From Piezodorus guildinii (Eukaryota; Arthropoda; Insecta; Hemiptera; Pentatomidae), in the NCBI GenBank assembly GCA_023052935.1, contig CM041294.1:19616635-19680634 (forward strand): 64,000 bases of DNA, read 5' to 3'. The notes under the pieces were generated by a model. The model did no database searches. It worked only from the letters and a program-made list of their open reading frames with translations, and was not told the DNA's origin. This document shows, one piece after another, positions 1 through 12,604 of this stretch (its first letter is position 1; each line of letters starts with the position of its first letter). Made by a program: the position numbers and the translations under genes.

Positions 1-29
1 ACTCACTACTCCTCTCTGACTCTTTTATC

Positions 30-740
<711 letters not shown>

Positions 741-1315
741 AATATATTTAATCATATCCATGCTTCGTATGCATTTTCCCGTGGATCGTTATTAATGTTT
801 CAAAAACGATGTTAAGTGGTTATAAATATATTATTTTAATAACATACCAGTGCTTATTTCTTAATCATAAAAAAAGGCGTTTTATTCAGGTGAAAAATGT
901 TACTCGCAAGTAGAGAAAATATGCATTTATATTGATGATAGACTATGCTTAAAAGCTAAAAACGACTATGACCATTCTCCTTCGCGTATATTTTGACCAG
1001 AATATGTCTTTTCATCCTCAGTTTGACACGCTATAGCTCTCGTTGGTGTTGCTTGGATCGAATATTTGCCAACGTTCCATGGTAAGTCATCATCAGTTCT
1101 ACAAAGGTACAAAAGGAATACAATGTGTGGATAATAACATATATAGATGAAAAAACAATGAAAGATAATACAGAAAAACGGAGTTATATATGAATTATTA
1201 AACATTGTATGGTTGCGGTATGGAGTTAGAGAATGTCAGTTGTAAAACCTAAAAATAGAAATAGATGGGTGAAGTAATCGAGTAATTAAATTACACTGAC
1301 CTTAATACATTAATG
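741..1315. other. AT-rich stretch without recognised gene
   Basis: No family match or convincing exon was seen. Short open frames here have no recognisable motif and unbiased composition. Confidence 0.5.
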
Positions 1316-1975
1316 AAAAGGCTTTACACAACACATTGTAACTTGAGATAATGTAGTCCCTGTTGAACAAATTCGATACCTAGGACTCCACCTTGACAAA
1401 CACATAACTTGGAATCCCCATACAAGGCTGAAACGACAAGAAACTACCCGACGTTTTTTACTACTGGACAAACACTCCAACCTTCCATCTAAGTACAAAA
1501 GACTTGTTTATATGACCATCATAAGACCGGTATGGACTTACGGCTATGGGGCTCTACTAAACCATCGAATTCTTCTCGAATCCAATCCTTACAATCCAAA
1601 ATCCTTCGTGGAATCCTTAACGCTCCTTACTTTGTCACGAATAAGCACATCCATAAAGACCTTAATGTCCCATATGTTACTGAATTAGCACGAACCAGGT
1701 ATCAATCATTTCATGAAAAACTCCATTTCCACTCTAATCCTCTAGTTTCTATCATATCATCCTCTTCGATTCCTGATAATCTTCCGTGGCGTCTGAAAAG
1801 AAGATACCCCCGAGACCTTCTAGTTTAGAATATTTTTAGAGTGCTGCCACTGGGTAGCGTCTCTACCTGTATTTCATTTCAGTTTATTATGTCCATCACA
1901 TTTGCTTGATGTATATAATAATACAGTTGTAAATATCAATAAATATGATTAAATAAAAAAATAATAATGTACAAA
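1316..1975 (+). pseudogene. Jockey-type LINE, C-terminal RT fragment and 3' end
   Basis: The + strand encodes the end of a Jockey-clade reverse transcriptase in broken frames: a thumb region (YLGLHLDKR-like, then an RRF..L segment), IWTYG, LWGSTKPSNSSRIQSLQSKI, NAPYFVTN, then HKDLNVPYV and a terminal PWRLKRRYPRDLLV followed by a stop at 1826-1828. The conserved 3' untranslated region with a GTAGCGTCTCTAC-type block and a short A-rich tail follows. The same 3' end is repeated at 33930-34770, 50933-51957 and 53340-53995. It is 5' truncated and frameshifted near 1500-1545. Confidence 0.8.
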
Positions 1976-3030
1976 TTTTTACTTGATTGAACAGGGGATA
2001 CCTAGAAAGTTAGTAAACCTAGTAGAGATGTGTTTGTTGGATACATTTCATAAAGTTAGAATCGGTCATAATTATTCCGAGAGATTTGAGGTGCGATCGG
2101 GTTTGAAACAGGGTGACTCCCTTTCACCTGTTTTGTTTAATATAGCCTTAGAATATGTTATAGAAAAGGTGATGTGTACCGAGAAAGGCTTAAATATGGG
2201 TGACAAGATTCCGGTTTTGGGGTATGCCAATGATTTGGTACTACTAGGTGAAGACACGGAAACTATACAACTTAATACAAGTGTGTTAATAAAAACTGGT
2301 AAACAAATAGGTCTCGAATTAAATACCGATAAGACCAAATATATGATTAGTTGCAGAAATGGTGGCGATCTTGATGATATTAATATTTTAGGTCATACTT
2401 TTGAACACGTAGAGAAATTCAAGTATTTAGGTTCAATGATAACAAGAAAAAATGAAATCCAGGAAGAAATAAAGTCCCGGTTAAAGATGGGAAATGCGTG
2501 TTATTATTCAGTTGCTAAGTTACTTAGTTCGTGGCTTATATCTAAAAACTTAAAGATTAGAATTTATAAAACTATTATTCTTCCAACGGTTCTTTACGGA
2601 TGTGAAACGTGGCCGCTTACTTTGAAGGATGAACAACGGCTTAAGGTTTTCGAGAATAAGGTACTGCGTAAAATATTTGGTCCGAAGAGAGATGAGGCCA
2701 CTGGGGAGTTTAGAAGGTTGCACAACGCGGAATTGCGGAGTTTGTACCCTGTGAATATAATTGAGTTCATAGCATCGCGGAGACTCAAATGGGCGCGTAA
2801 AGTTGTTGGGCTTAGCGAGGATCGGATTCCGAGAAACTTGGTATTCGCTGAACCGACTGGTAGGCGTCCGAAAGGTAGGCCGAAGCGTCGATGGGAGGAT
2901 TGCATTAAGGCTGATCTCGGGGGCTTGGGCTTGACCGGTGAACATCGGACGAGTCTGTGCAGGCGAAGTTTGGCGGTATCGGCATCGAACCTTCGGGTTC
3001 GGTAAGCCTATTATTATTATTATTATTATT
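1976..3030 (+). pseudogene. RTE-like LINE reverse transcriptase, 5' truncated
   Basis: A 340-codon open frame (1983-3005) holds the second half of a non-LTR reverse transcriptase. Visible landmarks are GLKQGDSLSPVLFN (RT motif 4), then a motif-5 box reading YANDLVLLGE, where the canonical YADD has D to N at the first aspartate, and ILPTVLYGCETW, LRKIFGPKRD and a C-terminal GRRPKGRPKRRWED. The element ends with a TCGAACC..TCGGGTTCGGTAAGCC block and an (ATT)n tail. It lacks endonuclease and RT motifs 1-3. The changed catalytic aspartate means the copy is dead even though the frame is open. Clade is tentative: RTE-like by the C-terminal RW..H/K and GRP..RW motifs. Related copies lie at 20639-20755 and 24935-28385. 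Confidence 0.8.
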
Positions 3031-3049
3031 ATTATTTATTATCATTTAT

Positions 3050-3896
3050 ATTATTGATGTACAAATTATCAATATCGACATAAAATAGTTATAACTATTC
3101 TATGTGGATATTGATATTATGATATTTAATCAAACGTTGGCACACAATAAATAGTTAAAACTATTTGACGATAGAAATAGGAAAAGTGTAAAGACGGCTT
3201 TATAAATTTAAATCCACTATCTTGGAAAACATTAGGACGTTCTATTGTAATACTTCCTAGTATCCAAACTTGCCTAGATATTGAAAAATTTATGATGTAT
3301 AAAGCCTATAGGATTTTATCTATTTGATAAGGAACAAGTTATATTAGGTTTGATAAGAAACTAATACTTATTAGTTGTTTTTTTTTTTTGGCCAAGAGGA
3401 AAATGTAAGTATTTAGAAAGATTTTTTTTCTGGTACATTGTATGATGATTTAATTTGGATAATGTTATTGCAATATCTTATATTATTTTGTGTACACTTT
3501 CACGTATTCTTGACAATGTAAGCAAGGTTTATGAGACATTTTAAACTTAGATCATGATAATGGGACGCAATATTTGTTTGATACCAAATTAAGTTTTGGA
3601 TATTTAAAGTTAGATTTGAATTGGTATACCTTAACTATAATAGATTTTTGTCAAATAACAATGTGATGTGTTCGCTTTGTAATAGAAAAGAAGTAGAAAA
3701 TACGTTTCATTTCCTCGCCACATGTCCCATTTTATCTGAAATTAGAATAAGGTGTTTCGGAAAGAATTATTTAAACACCGATGAAGTAATAAACTATCTT
3801 AATGGACAGAACTGGATGGCTGTATATAAATATTGTAAAATAGCATGGCCCTACAGATATAAACTTATAAAAGAGTTTAACTATATTTAAAAATTG

Positions 3897-3960
<64 letters not shown>

Positions 3961-4225
3961 ATTGTTTATTATTATTGTTATTGTTTTGTTGTTTTGAGCC
4001 TGATAATGAAATAGTTGAATCAGTGAGTGAGATTATTTTACTGTTATTGTGGAGTGTATCGTATATGAATATAGTTAGTGTTATATAAATTATAAAATTG
4101 AACAGGTCGGCTCCGGACTAGACGGTCTAAAAGACCATAGTTCTATTAATGTTTTTTTATATGTTATATTTTTGTTGTAATATGCTGAAAGAAAAAATAA
4201 AAAAAAAACAGTTATCTAAAAAAAA
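3050..4225 (+). pseudogene. LINE 3' end with Cys-His motif (unassigned clade)
   Basis: A short frame (3621-3890) ends a LINE protein: CSLCNRKEVENTFHFLATC is the CxxC..H..C zinc-type motif found at the C-terminus of many LINE ORF2 proteins, followed by a stop at 3888-3890. A 60-bp (TA)n tract comes next, then a 3' untranslated region that includes GAACAGGTCGGCTCCG and an A-rich tail. The same 3' untranslated sequence occurs antisense at 33290-33770. Upstream sequence (3050-3620) is AT-rich and too decayed to read as RT. Confidence 0.6.
3898..3957. repeat. (TA)n microsatellite
   Basis: About 29 uninterrupted TA units directly after the stop codon of the LINE fragment. Confidence 0.95.
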
Positions 4226-4333
4226 AAAAAAAAATCTAAACTGCTGAGCCTTATTGGGAGTATGTTTTCATATCTATACTAGATTTATGCGACTCGTGTG
4301 TAATAATGCCTTGTCGGAAAAAATTACACAATA

Positions 4334-4416
4334 TTAAGACGTTCACCCCGGCGCGTATGATAGGTGGCTCGCGCTATTCTGTCCATGGGGCGGCGCGTAC
4401 CGCGTGAACGTGTTAA
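4334..4416. mobile_element. Tiny TTAA-flanked inverted-repeat element (piggyBac-like MITE)
   Basis: TTAA at 4334-4337 is followed by GACGTTCACC, and GCGTGAACGTG precedes TTAA at 4413-4416. The two inner ends are inverted copies (ACGTTCAC / GTGAACGT), and the 75-bp interior is strongly GC-rich in AT-rich surroundings. TTAA target duplication with ends of this kind is the hallmark of piggyBac-type elements; assignment rests on that alone because no coding sequence is present. Confidence 0.55.
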
Positions 4417-5015
4417 GCACGCTGTGGTTTTAGTACAATATCCAAAATAACTATAAAAAAAAAAAAAAAACATAAAAAATTATTCTCAATTATAAACAAA
4501 AGCGTAATTTATTTTCATTGTTTAATTTAATCATAATGATTTTTTATTCTTTGATATTTGGCTTAATTTAATTGTTTCTATTTCTGAACGCTATCCGGAC
4601 TAATTTCTTCCTGCCATTAGATATTTACATTTCATGACTTAATTAAACGTTATTTTCTTAGTCCTGTTCGTACCCTTAGCGTCTGAGAAACAATTATATA
4701 TGGTTTAGTCTATTGTTTATTGTCAACTTGAACCACTTCAACCCGTAGGATTGTACTATTCTTTGGCCAATGGCTAAAGTGTTTATTTATTTGACGTCAC
4801 TTTATGCTACTATGGCTAATCGGACGATATTACAGAGGGAGTCCTAAATTTTGCCTATCCAGGTCTAATTAGGATAGGGATCTTTAACGAGTACCTGACA
4901 TCGCAGAGGCTAGACATACTTATTTATGCTTATTTAATCTCTGACCAAAAATTAAATAATGCTCCACAATTGACACTGTCAGCTTAACAAGGACCTCTAA
5001 AATATGGGGTTAGTA
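4417..5015. other. AT-rich stretch without recognised gene
   Basis: Contains a 16-A run near 4455 and no recognisable exon or repeat family. Confidence 0.45.
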
Positions 5016-5017
5016 TA

Positions 5018-6994
5018 AGGTGACCAGACGTCGGGACAGTCCCGATTTTTCACAATTCGTCCCGCGCCCCGCGAGTTTTTTAAAGTCCCGACTTTTAGAA
5101 TTAAGTTAAATTTTATTTTTATGAAAATCATTGTTTTGCGTTCTACGAATCCTACGGGCTACGACGACTAACATATTGCTTTTACTACCCAGTTACATTG
5201 TATTTGTCTCTCAGATGATACACTTCGTGTTCGTACTGCATGCTAGCAAGCTAATTAAACAAATGAATATTACAAATCTGCTACGTACCATAGAAAATTA
5301 AGGTAAGTAATTTATTTATATATTTCATAAATACATAAATTGTCTTAAACTCAGCTTAAAATACTCATAATCCACATATTTTATATTGATGATAACATTA
5401 TATCACCGACCTTAACCTTAACAGAAATTTTAGAAAGAAATATACAAATAAAATGTTGCCAATATTTAAAGCCAATCAAACTAATTTCGTTATAAACAAC
5501 AATAAAATATGTTCATGTAAATTATGTTTAAGGCAAATTTATTCGGCGAAATTTAGCCGATATGAAACGCATCGGTTGTACTGTATGTTTTTATAACATT
5601 TTTTGTAATTTTTTTAATTCTGATAGAAATATAGTATTGTGATCTGTATTGTGTAGAGATAAATAGGGCTGACTCGCTCAAACCGTGCAATGGAGTCAAC
5701 TGTCATACAGATGGATCCATGACAGAGCTAGGCTCAGGTGCTGGAATATGGAGAATGGATAAACCAAAGGAAGGGTTGTCCATTTCTCTTGGTAAGCATA
5801 CCTCAGTCTTTCAGGCTGAAGTAATGGCTATAAATATCTGTGCTCAAACCCTAATTTCAGAAGGGATGAGAGACAGACAGATAACTATCCATACTGATAG
5901 TCAAGCTGCTATTGGAGCTTTGGGTAGTTATATAACACGGTCCAAATTAGTAGAGGGATGCAAAAATAATCTTAATATGCTTTCCCTGCTAAATAAAGCC
6001 CGGGTACATTGGGTGCCTGGTCACTCAGGCATCCTAGGAAATGAGGCGAGTTATAGACTCGCGAGTAGGGGTTCTGCTCAGCTACCCCCTAAACCTGAAC
6101 CTGTGTGCGGAATTAGCCTCAGCATTGTCAAAGGTCTGATTAAGGCGGCTGCTGATAATATATCCAGGCAATACTGGAGGGATAATGATAAGCAGCATCA
6201 CTCCAAGATGTTTCTGGATGGACCCTGCAAAGAGAGAAGTCATACTCTACTCTCTATGGACAGGACAACCCTAAGGAGGGTAACAGGACTATACACTGGA
6301 CACTGTCAACTTAATAACCATCTCCACAATATGGGTTTGGTGGCCTCACCGACTTGCAGATTCTGCAAGAAGGATGATGAAACTGCATTTCATGTGATAT
6401 GTAGTTGTCCAGAGATTGCCAGGATACGGTTTTACCATTTTGGTGTCGACCGTATCCCTGATCCCAAGGTAGGTGAACTGATTAACCCCATAGGTTAGTC
6501 AGATTCACCAAGGCGCTAGCCCTGTATTAACAGTATATCGGACGGCGCACAATAAGCCTAATATTGGCTGCAGTGCATTGGATTAGCCGGCAAAAAAAAA
6601 AAAAAAATAATTTTACTAAAGAACAGTTAGATAATTACAAACCAATATAAAATTAGGATTTATCTTTAAGAATCAAAACATATAATTATAAGATTTTCTA
6701 CAGTAAATCAAATGTGGATTTTATGTGTCAAATATAATTTGACAAATTCTTGTGAAGATTTTTTACAATATTATAAAAAATGACAACAATTTAATGAAAC
6801 AAATTCAATCAAATAAAAATATGCCAAGAAATAAAATATTATACATTTTTGATATTTATAAATTGTACTTATGTTAAAAATAGAAAAAATATTAGAATAT
6901 TATTTTTATTCCATATGAATATTTTTTGTTAAAACCCCCTCCCCCTCCTCCTGCAGAGTTGTCCCGCTTTGCTCATCTATAAATCTGGTCACCT
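5018..6994. mobile_element. TA-flanked inverted-repeat DNA element with nested LINE
   Basis: The left end reads AGGTGACCAGA (5018-5028) and the right end TCTGGTCACCT (6984-6994), perfect inverted copies, each next to a TA dinucleotide. Just inside the left end are several alternating CGGGAC/GTCCCG words (5031-5090), and the right end also has GTCCCG, suggesting subterminal binding sites. The 939-bp LOA-type LINE piece at 5668-6606 lies inside. Removing it leaves about 1.0 kb of AT-rich sequence with no transposase frame, so this is non-autonomous. Superfamily is not determined. Confidence 0.6.
5668..6606 (+). pseudogene. LOA-type LINE, RNase H and C-terminal fragment
   Basis: A 5'-truncated copy of the same family as the long ORF2 at 16232-19825. 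The open frame 5719-6498 covers most of the RNase H domain and the C-terminal CRFCKK..H..C motif, then the 3' untranslated region and a 16-A tail. The RNase H retains the DS of HTDSQAAIGA, but the last catalytic aspartate is gone: the intact copy has a GNERADSLA box and this one has GNEASYRLA. The protein C-terminus is also frameshifted near 6490 compared with the intact copy. It is inactive. Confidence 0.9.
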
Positions 6995-7080
6995 TATTTT
7001 AACACGGAGTGATGAAAACCCGAAACAAAATTACTGAATTTCGTAGATATTATTATAACATATTATTTAAAAACATCTTT

Positions 7081-7208
7081 CTATAAAAATCAAATGTAAA
7101 TAATTCTTTAACAATTTACTTTCGTTTCTAAATTTGTTTAAAAATTCTTATATTGATATATATGACAGAGGTAAGTGAAAGTCGTGTTTTGCACGCACCA
7201 GATTTTTT
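7081..7208 (-). mobile_element. Helentron-like element, 5'-end fragment
   Basis: Contains the GTAAGTGAAAGTCGTG block followed by GCACGCACCAGATTTTTT, which is the 5' end (read on the - strand) of the repeat family described at 44562-45460. The rest of the element is missing. Confidence 0.65.
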
Positions 7209-7649
7209 TATAACACAATAATATAGTTATAATTCTATTGGGTTTTGTGTTTCAGGCGGATCTTTCTTTTTTTAGTAGCTACCATTGTGGCAGTCTCTTC
7301 ACGAGAAACGGCAACGGAGGAAGAATTAGTAGAAGTACTTAAAAAATTCAAGGTACCAATGGAAGATATACCCACTGTAAGTTAACTAATAAATTTACAT
7401 TGAGATGCTACATGTTTGCAGTACTGAAACAAAATATTGTTCAATGTGGTAAAATGACGATAAAAAAATAGTATATTTTAATCCTAATAATACGATTTAA
7501 TTTAAAGTACTGGCCAACATTCGGGAAAAAAATATATATATAATGGAAACTAAACATATAATAGAAATGAAAAATCTAGTTAATGTAGATAAAGGGATTT
7601 TAGGGAGAATTCGTGGTCCCAAAGGCTCTCCTTTAAGTTTGGATTAAAT

Positions 7650-9347
7650 TAAATCTTCTTCTTCTTCTGGCACTACAGCCCGAAGTGGTCCTTGGCCTGC
7701 CTCAACATAGCCTGCCACAGTCCTCTATCCTCCACCATACGGATGGATTGCAAACCACCATATCCTCCAGGACCTTGTCTCTCCATCGCGCTCTTGCCCT
7801 CCCATTTTTTTCGTGTGGCTAAGATTGTTCCTTGGTAGGTCTTCTTCACCTGCCTGTCCTCACTCATCCAGTTCAAATACCCATACCACCTTAACCTATT
7901 CATCCTTATGGCATCAGATAAGTGCAGCCCATTAAATAGTTCATAAATTTCTCTGTTTTTTCGCATACGCCATCTCCCATCTCCCTCACACACGTCTCCA
8001 TAGATCCTTCGCAACACCTTCCTTTCAAATCTATCAAGCCTTTCAGCTGTTGCCTTGTTAAGAATCCATGTTTCACTACCATAGGTTACCACTGGTCTTA
8101 TAAGGGTTTTGTACATGTGAATCTTGGTGGTACGGGAGAGCAGATTACTCCTTACCAGGTTCCCTAGGGCAATGTACGCACTGTTATCTGCAAGAATCCT
8201 TCTTTTCACTTCCTCCACTTCGCTGGCTTCTAGTGTCATGAAGGATCCGAGGTAGGAGAAGGCCGACACTACTTTTATGTTTTCTCCGCCAATGTTGTAG
8301 AAAGGGGGGTGCTGCTTTCTTATTCTCTCCACTATCATTAACTTGGTCTTTCCGACATTAATCTCAAGACCTGCCCTTCTTGCTTCCTCTCTCAGAGCTA
8401 TGTATGCCTCTTCAATTGCCTGTTTGCTTCTTCCTACCATCACCCCATCATCTGCATAAGCTATTATTTGCAGTGACTTCTTCAGAATTGTGCCACTTCC
8501 ATTTAACCTGGCACTCTTCAAAACCCTGTCTAGAACTTGGTTGAACAGCATGGGAGCCAGTGCGTCTCCCTGTCTTGGTCCATTATTTATATCCATGGCC
8601 TTGGACAGTTCTCCATTTATTCTTATTTGACACTTCGAGTGCCTCATTGTCATTTTTATCAAAGATATTAGTTTGTGGGGAATCTTAGCCTCTTTCATTG
8701 CCTTATACACCATGGATCTGTACGTCGAATCATATGCTGTCCTAAAATCCACAAATAGCCGCCATGTCACCGTGTTGTATTCCCACGTCTTTTCATCTAT
8801 CTGTCGAAGAGCGAAAATCTGATCTATAGTTGATCTATTTCTTCGAAACTCACATTGGTAATATAGTGCAATTCGGTTGTACAGTAGCTGCATTAATATT
8901 ATCGATACTAGGAGCTTTATTTCTTTTAAGCTTGGATATTACTTCGTCTATTTCTTCTATAGTGGAGGGAATGTTTTCATCCCATCCATGGATTCTGGGT
9001 CCTCTCAGCTGCGTTTCTCTACCCATGGTTGTGGCTGAATCAACAGTAACGCCTTCACCTATATTCAAGAGTTCTCCGAAATGTTCTTCCCATCGTGTTA
9101 AAATCTCTTGATTTGATGTCAGGAGTGTTCCTCCCTTGCTTCTGATCCAGTTATTGATGGGAGTTAATCCATTCTTTATTGTCCCTATTTTCCTATAGAA
9201 TTTCCTGCTTTCATTTTTGTTAGCAGCTTCCTCAATGTCTTTAAGCTGTTCCTTTATTGTCTGCTTTTTCTTCTTTTTGACAATTTTCTTTTCCTTCCGC
9301 CTTGCTTCGCGGTACTCCAATTCCTGTTGTCTGGTTTGTCGCTGCAT
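7650..9347 (-). pseudogene. RTE-like LINE, internally deleted
   Basis: Two overlapping frames on the - strand (8850-9347, then 7673-8893) make one LINE protein. The first holds a basic KKKKK linker and the pre-RT region up to KLKRNKAPSIDNINA. The second resumes at CEFRRNRSTIDQIFALRQI (RT motif 2) and continues through FVDFRTAYD, GPRQGDALAPMLFN, the catalytic box AYADDGVMVG, TYGSETWILN and a C-terminal RLRWYGY segment. Sequence between the two (RT motif 1, roughly 80 codons) is deleted and a frameshift lies in the overlap. The end is marked by a (GAA)n tail (CTTCTTCTTCTTC on + at 7653). Same broad superfamily as 1976-3030 but a different family. Confidence 0.85.
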
Positions 9348-9359
9348 ATATGTAGAACC

Positions 9360-10130
9360 ATATATCTGAAATATCCTGAAAATCTATACTATAGTACTTA
9401 ATCAGCTTTATAGACTCAGGGAATCCATACCTTTAGAAACCCGTCAGCCACTTGTTTCCTTTATTATCTTTCCCACCTTTGACTACTGTTGTCTGGTGTA
9501 TCAAAAAGTCTTTTGAATTGCTTTATTAGATTTATTTTTGGAGCCCATGACATATACATGACCATATTTCTGGTATTATTATTACACTGGGTTAAAGTGG
9601 CTTCATCCTTATGTTCAACGGCTATATTTGCATGGTTCTTACCTATACCAAACTTTAAAAAATAAAAAAAACCTTTCTATATAACTGAACTCCTCACCCT
9701 CCGCTCTGACATCCATTCGTTAAATACTAGAACCCAATCAATCAATATTTATACCCCACCACATAGAACTGCGTCCATTTACAAAGCCTTTCTTGTTCGC
9801 TCGTCATTATTTTGGAATTCGCTGCCTATTTTTTTTCCGTAAAACCGTCTGTCTCTCTCCTTTCAAACACCATCTCTTCCATTACCTATTTGAATCTCAA
9901 TATTCCGTTACAATGTAAATATAGGTATTAATAGTATAAATATGTGTATGTATAAGTATGTTCCACATGTATATAACTACACAGAGATTTATAGAATATA
10001 AGACTGTTGAAATATTTTATTTAAAAGGAACTATGTCCATAAAGATTTTTTGTTTTTCATTGTTTTTGTTCTAAAGAGACGTAGTCCCAGAATAAAGAAT
10101 TGTTTTTCATTTCATTTCATTTTTTATTTC
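9360..10130 (+). pseudogene. CR1-like LINE, decayed 3' fragment
   Basis: Broken frames match the end of the CR1-like element at 25489-28155: IFPTFDYCC, GLKW, and WNS-like remnants in the same order. The 3' terminus has the family's hairpin-type end (GAGACGTAGTCCCAGAATAAA) and a (TTTCA)n tail near 10110. At least five frameshifts or stops are present. Confidence 0.65.
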
Positions 10131-10296
10131 ATTTTAAGTTAGACAAACTTGATTGTGTGTAATAAACAGTGTTACATTGTTATAGGTCCACTATGTTGTC
10201 TGTTACTTTATTTGGTATGTCAGGCAGGAGTTATTTTTGCTCTCTCTGTTTACTAAAGGTTATTTCAATAAAATTATACCCCATAATCGCCATTTT

Positions 10297-10960
10297 AAAA
10301 CGATATAGCAACTGATTGACAAGTAGGTTTTATAAAATCCACACAAGTGGACTATAATTAAGGTTGTGCTGTTTTATCATAGACGTCATACGAATCAGAA
10401 CCCATTTATCATACATGCAATTACCCATCTCTACAGATTAAAAAAAAAAAAATGCAGAAACCTTACAGCTTTGAGTTTGGTATTCTTGGACAATACAGAT
10501 AAATATTTATTATTATTCATTATATTTTGATTTGCAGTATTTAATTGAAAAATAAAAGTAATTTTTTTCTCTTGCTTTCCTGATCCTTAATTTAATTTGT
10601 TGTTTGCTATAATTTTATAATTAAAGTTTTGGCTAATTATTTTCAATAATCAACCTTTGCAATCGACAAAAAAAAAATAAAAAAAAAATATCCCTACTCA
10701 AATTTTGAGAGTCAACGTTTCAAGATGCGTAGAATCCGAATAACGAATAGAAAAAAATTAATTGTTGTTTTTTAACCAAAAAAAAAAACGCGAATAATTA
10801 TATAAAAATAAAATAATATAAAAATTGAAATTTTTCACATAAATACGCTTATAACTTAGTTATTTTTGGATATAGAGAAAACTGTGCATAAAGTTCTAGA
10901 ATAAATAAAGCGCGATAAATCAAATAATTCCTCTGTATAATCAAGTAACAGATTAGAATA
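10297..10960. repeat. Duplicated segment, upstream copy
   Basis: The stretch from AACGATATAGCAACTGATTG onward reappears at 13560-14390 with about 90% identity by eye. Compared with that copy, this one lacks about 220 bp between TTTATCAT and ACGTCATACG, the block holding the candidate third lysozyme exon. Its 3' half is an AT-rich repeat (AATAATCAACC.., CGAATAACGAA.., GCGAATAATTATATAAA) that occurs again at 11219-11420 and 14103-14390. Confidence 0.7.
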
Positions 10961-11670
10961 GATTTAATTACACCAAAAGTCGGTTATTATTGAAGATAGA
11001 GAAAACTCGATGAACAAAGAGCGGAAAAAAAAAATCTCCTTATATGGTCAAGCCACAAATTACTTAGAGGTGTGATTCCATGATGACTCGATTATTATTG
11101 ATGATTAAGAACAAATGAAAGGTTTTCTGGAATCAGGAAATTTTATTTCAATTATTCAAATGGAAATCGAAAGAAAACAAAAGGAAATAGTACCGCACTC
11201 CAGTATAAATGCTTTTGATTGACGTTCAATAATCAACCTTTATAATCGACCAAAGAAAAAAAGTTACCCCTATTCAAAATTTAAGAGTTAACGTAGAATC
11301 CGAATAACGAAAAGAAAAAAAAATATTGTTTTTTAATAAAAAAAACGCGAATAATTATATAAAAGAGAAAAAAAGAAAATAAAATAAACCAAAAATTGAA
11401 AATTTTCACATAAATACATAATTAAATTTTGAACCAAATGAAAAAATAATCATTGAAATTGGTTAACAACTAGCTTAGATATTGCGTTTTGAAATCAGTG
11501 ATAGTGTTATGATATAATGCTTTGAATTAGTGCTTTTCATATTACTTAATTGCCTATCAACAGCCGTATAAACAGTGATACCCTAATATTGTTATTTGGA
11601 AATAATAAACCATTGCGTAATAATTTGCAGCGTTTTTTTTTTTTTTTGTTATAATGGTTTTTATTGTTTT
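10961..11670. other. Lysozyme-like locus intron, AT-rich repeat
   Basis: No gene. 11219-11420 repeats the AT-rich family found at 10650-10850 and 14103-14390. A poly(T) tract of 17 lies just upstream of the second lysozyme-like exon and could serve as its polypyrimidine tract. Confidence 0.5.
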
Positions 11671-11805
11671 TAGATGTATGTATAGCAAACAGAACAAGTG
11701 GATTCCATAAAGCGAAACAATATTATAACAGAGAAGAAGGCTACGTATCTTATGGAATATTTCAGGTAAATTTTAAGGACATTAAAGGCGGCGATACACG
11801 GTGAG

Positions 11806-12216
11806 AAATAGGGCATGTGTAGGTGAGGTGAAAGTACTCTCGCGAGAGTAGAGGGTGGTGAAAACTGCGTGAGAGTAAAAATTTGCGCGTGTACACGGTG
11901 AGAGTACGCAACAGTACTGGCGAATGTGTGAACAGCTGATTATTCAGGAAATTTGTTGAAAAGGTTGGTTAGCTCTGTTTAGGTTAACAAGTTCTTATGT
12001 AAAGATGAATGTTCAACTGGTGTCATCTTGTTTTAATAATAATAAGATTAGTGTCTAAAAATGTTTTCGTCATTTTTATAAAAATTTACTTACTAACCAA
12101 CTACAAACGTCAGCAACACAAGTTACAAGTGACGGGAACATGCACGTTCTGCCACATCTGATAGCAACGTTGCTTTGTAATATCACTTTCAATTTTTCAT
12201 TTCGAATTTTAACGCA

Positions 12217-12256
<40 letters not shown>

Positions 12257-12600
12257 TTATGAATCTCAAACTATAATACAAAAATATATATAATATAATT
12301 TCTAATGAAAAACTATAGAATTAAAATGTAATATCCATACAGTGAAAGTATACATATTATTAAATAATGGTTTTGGAATCTAGAAACACAATTAAATATA
12401 TTTGAATATAAATGATCTATTTTTAGTTGAAGTTTAACCAAATTAATATAACAAATGATATTGTTATTAATTATCATTATGGAAAGTTGATGAAAGTGTG
12501 ATATATTATATCAACTATCACGATATTTACTTCCACCAACTTTTCAGCGCGCTCAACGATGTGAATACCGTCTTTCACCTCACCTACACATACCCTATTT
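11806..12600. mobile_element. Inverted-repeat DNA element, non-autonomous, about 795 bp
   Basis: The left end (11806-11834, AAATAGGGCATGTGTAGGTG and on through AGGTGAAAG) and the right end (12572-12600) are inverted copies of 29 bp with one mismatch. Directly inside the left repeat is a perfect 16-bp palindrome TACTCTCGCGAGAGTA, and the ACACGGTGAGA word occurs twice near the left end. No transposase frame is present. It lies in the intron after the second lysozyme-like exon. Superfamily unknown; no clear target duplication was found. Confidence 0.65.
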
Positions 12601-12604
12601 TTTA

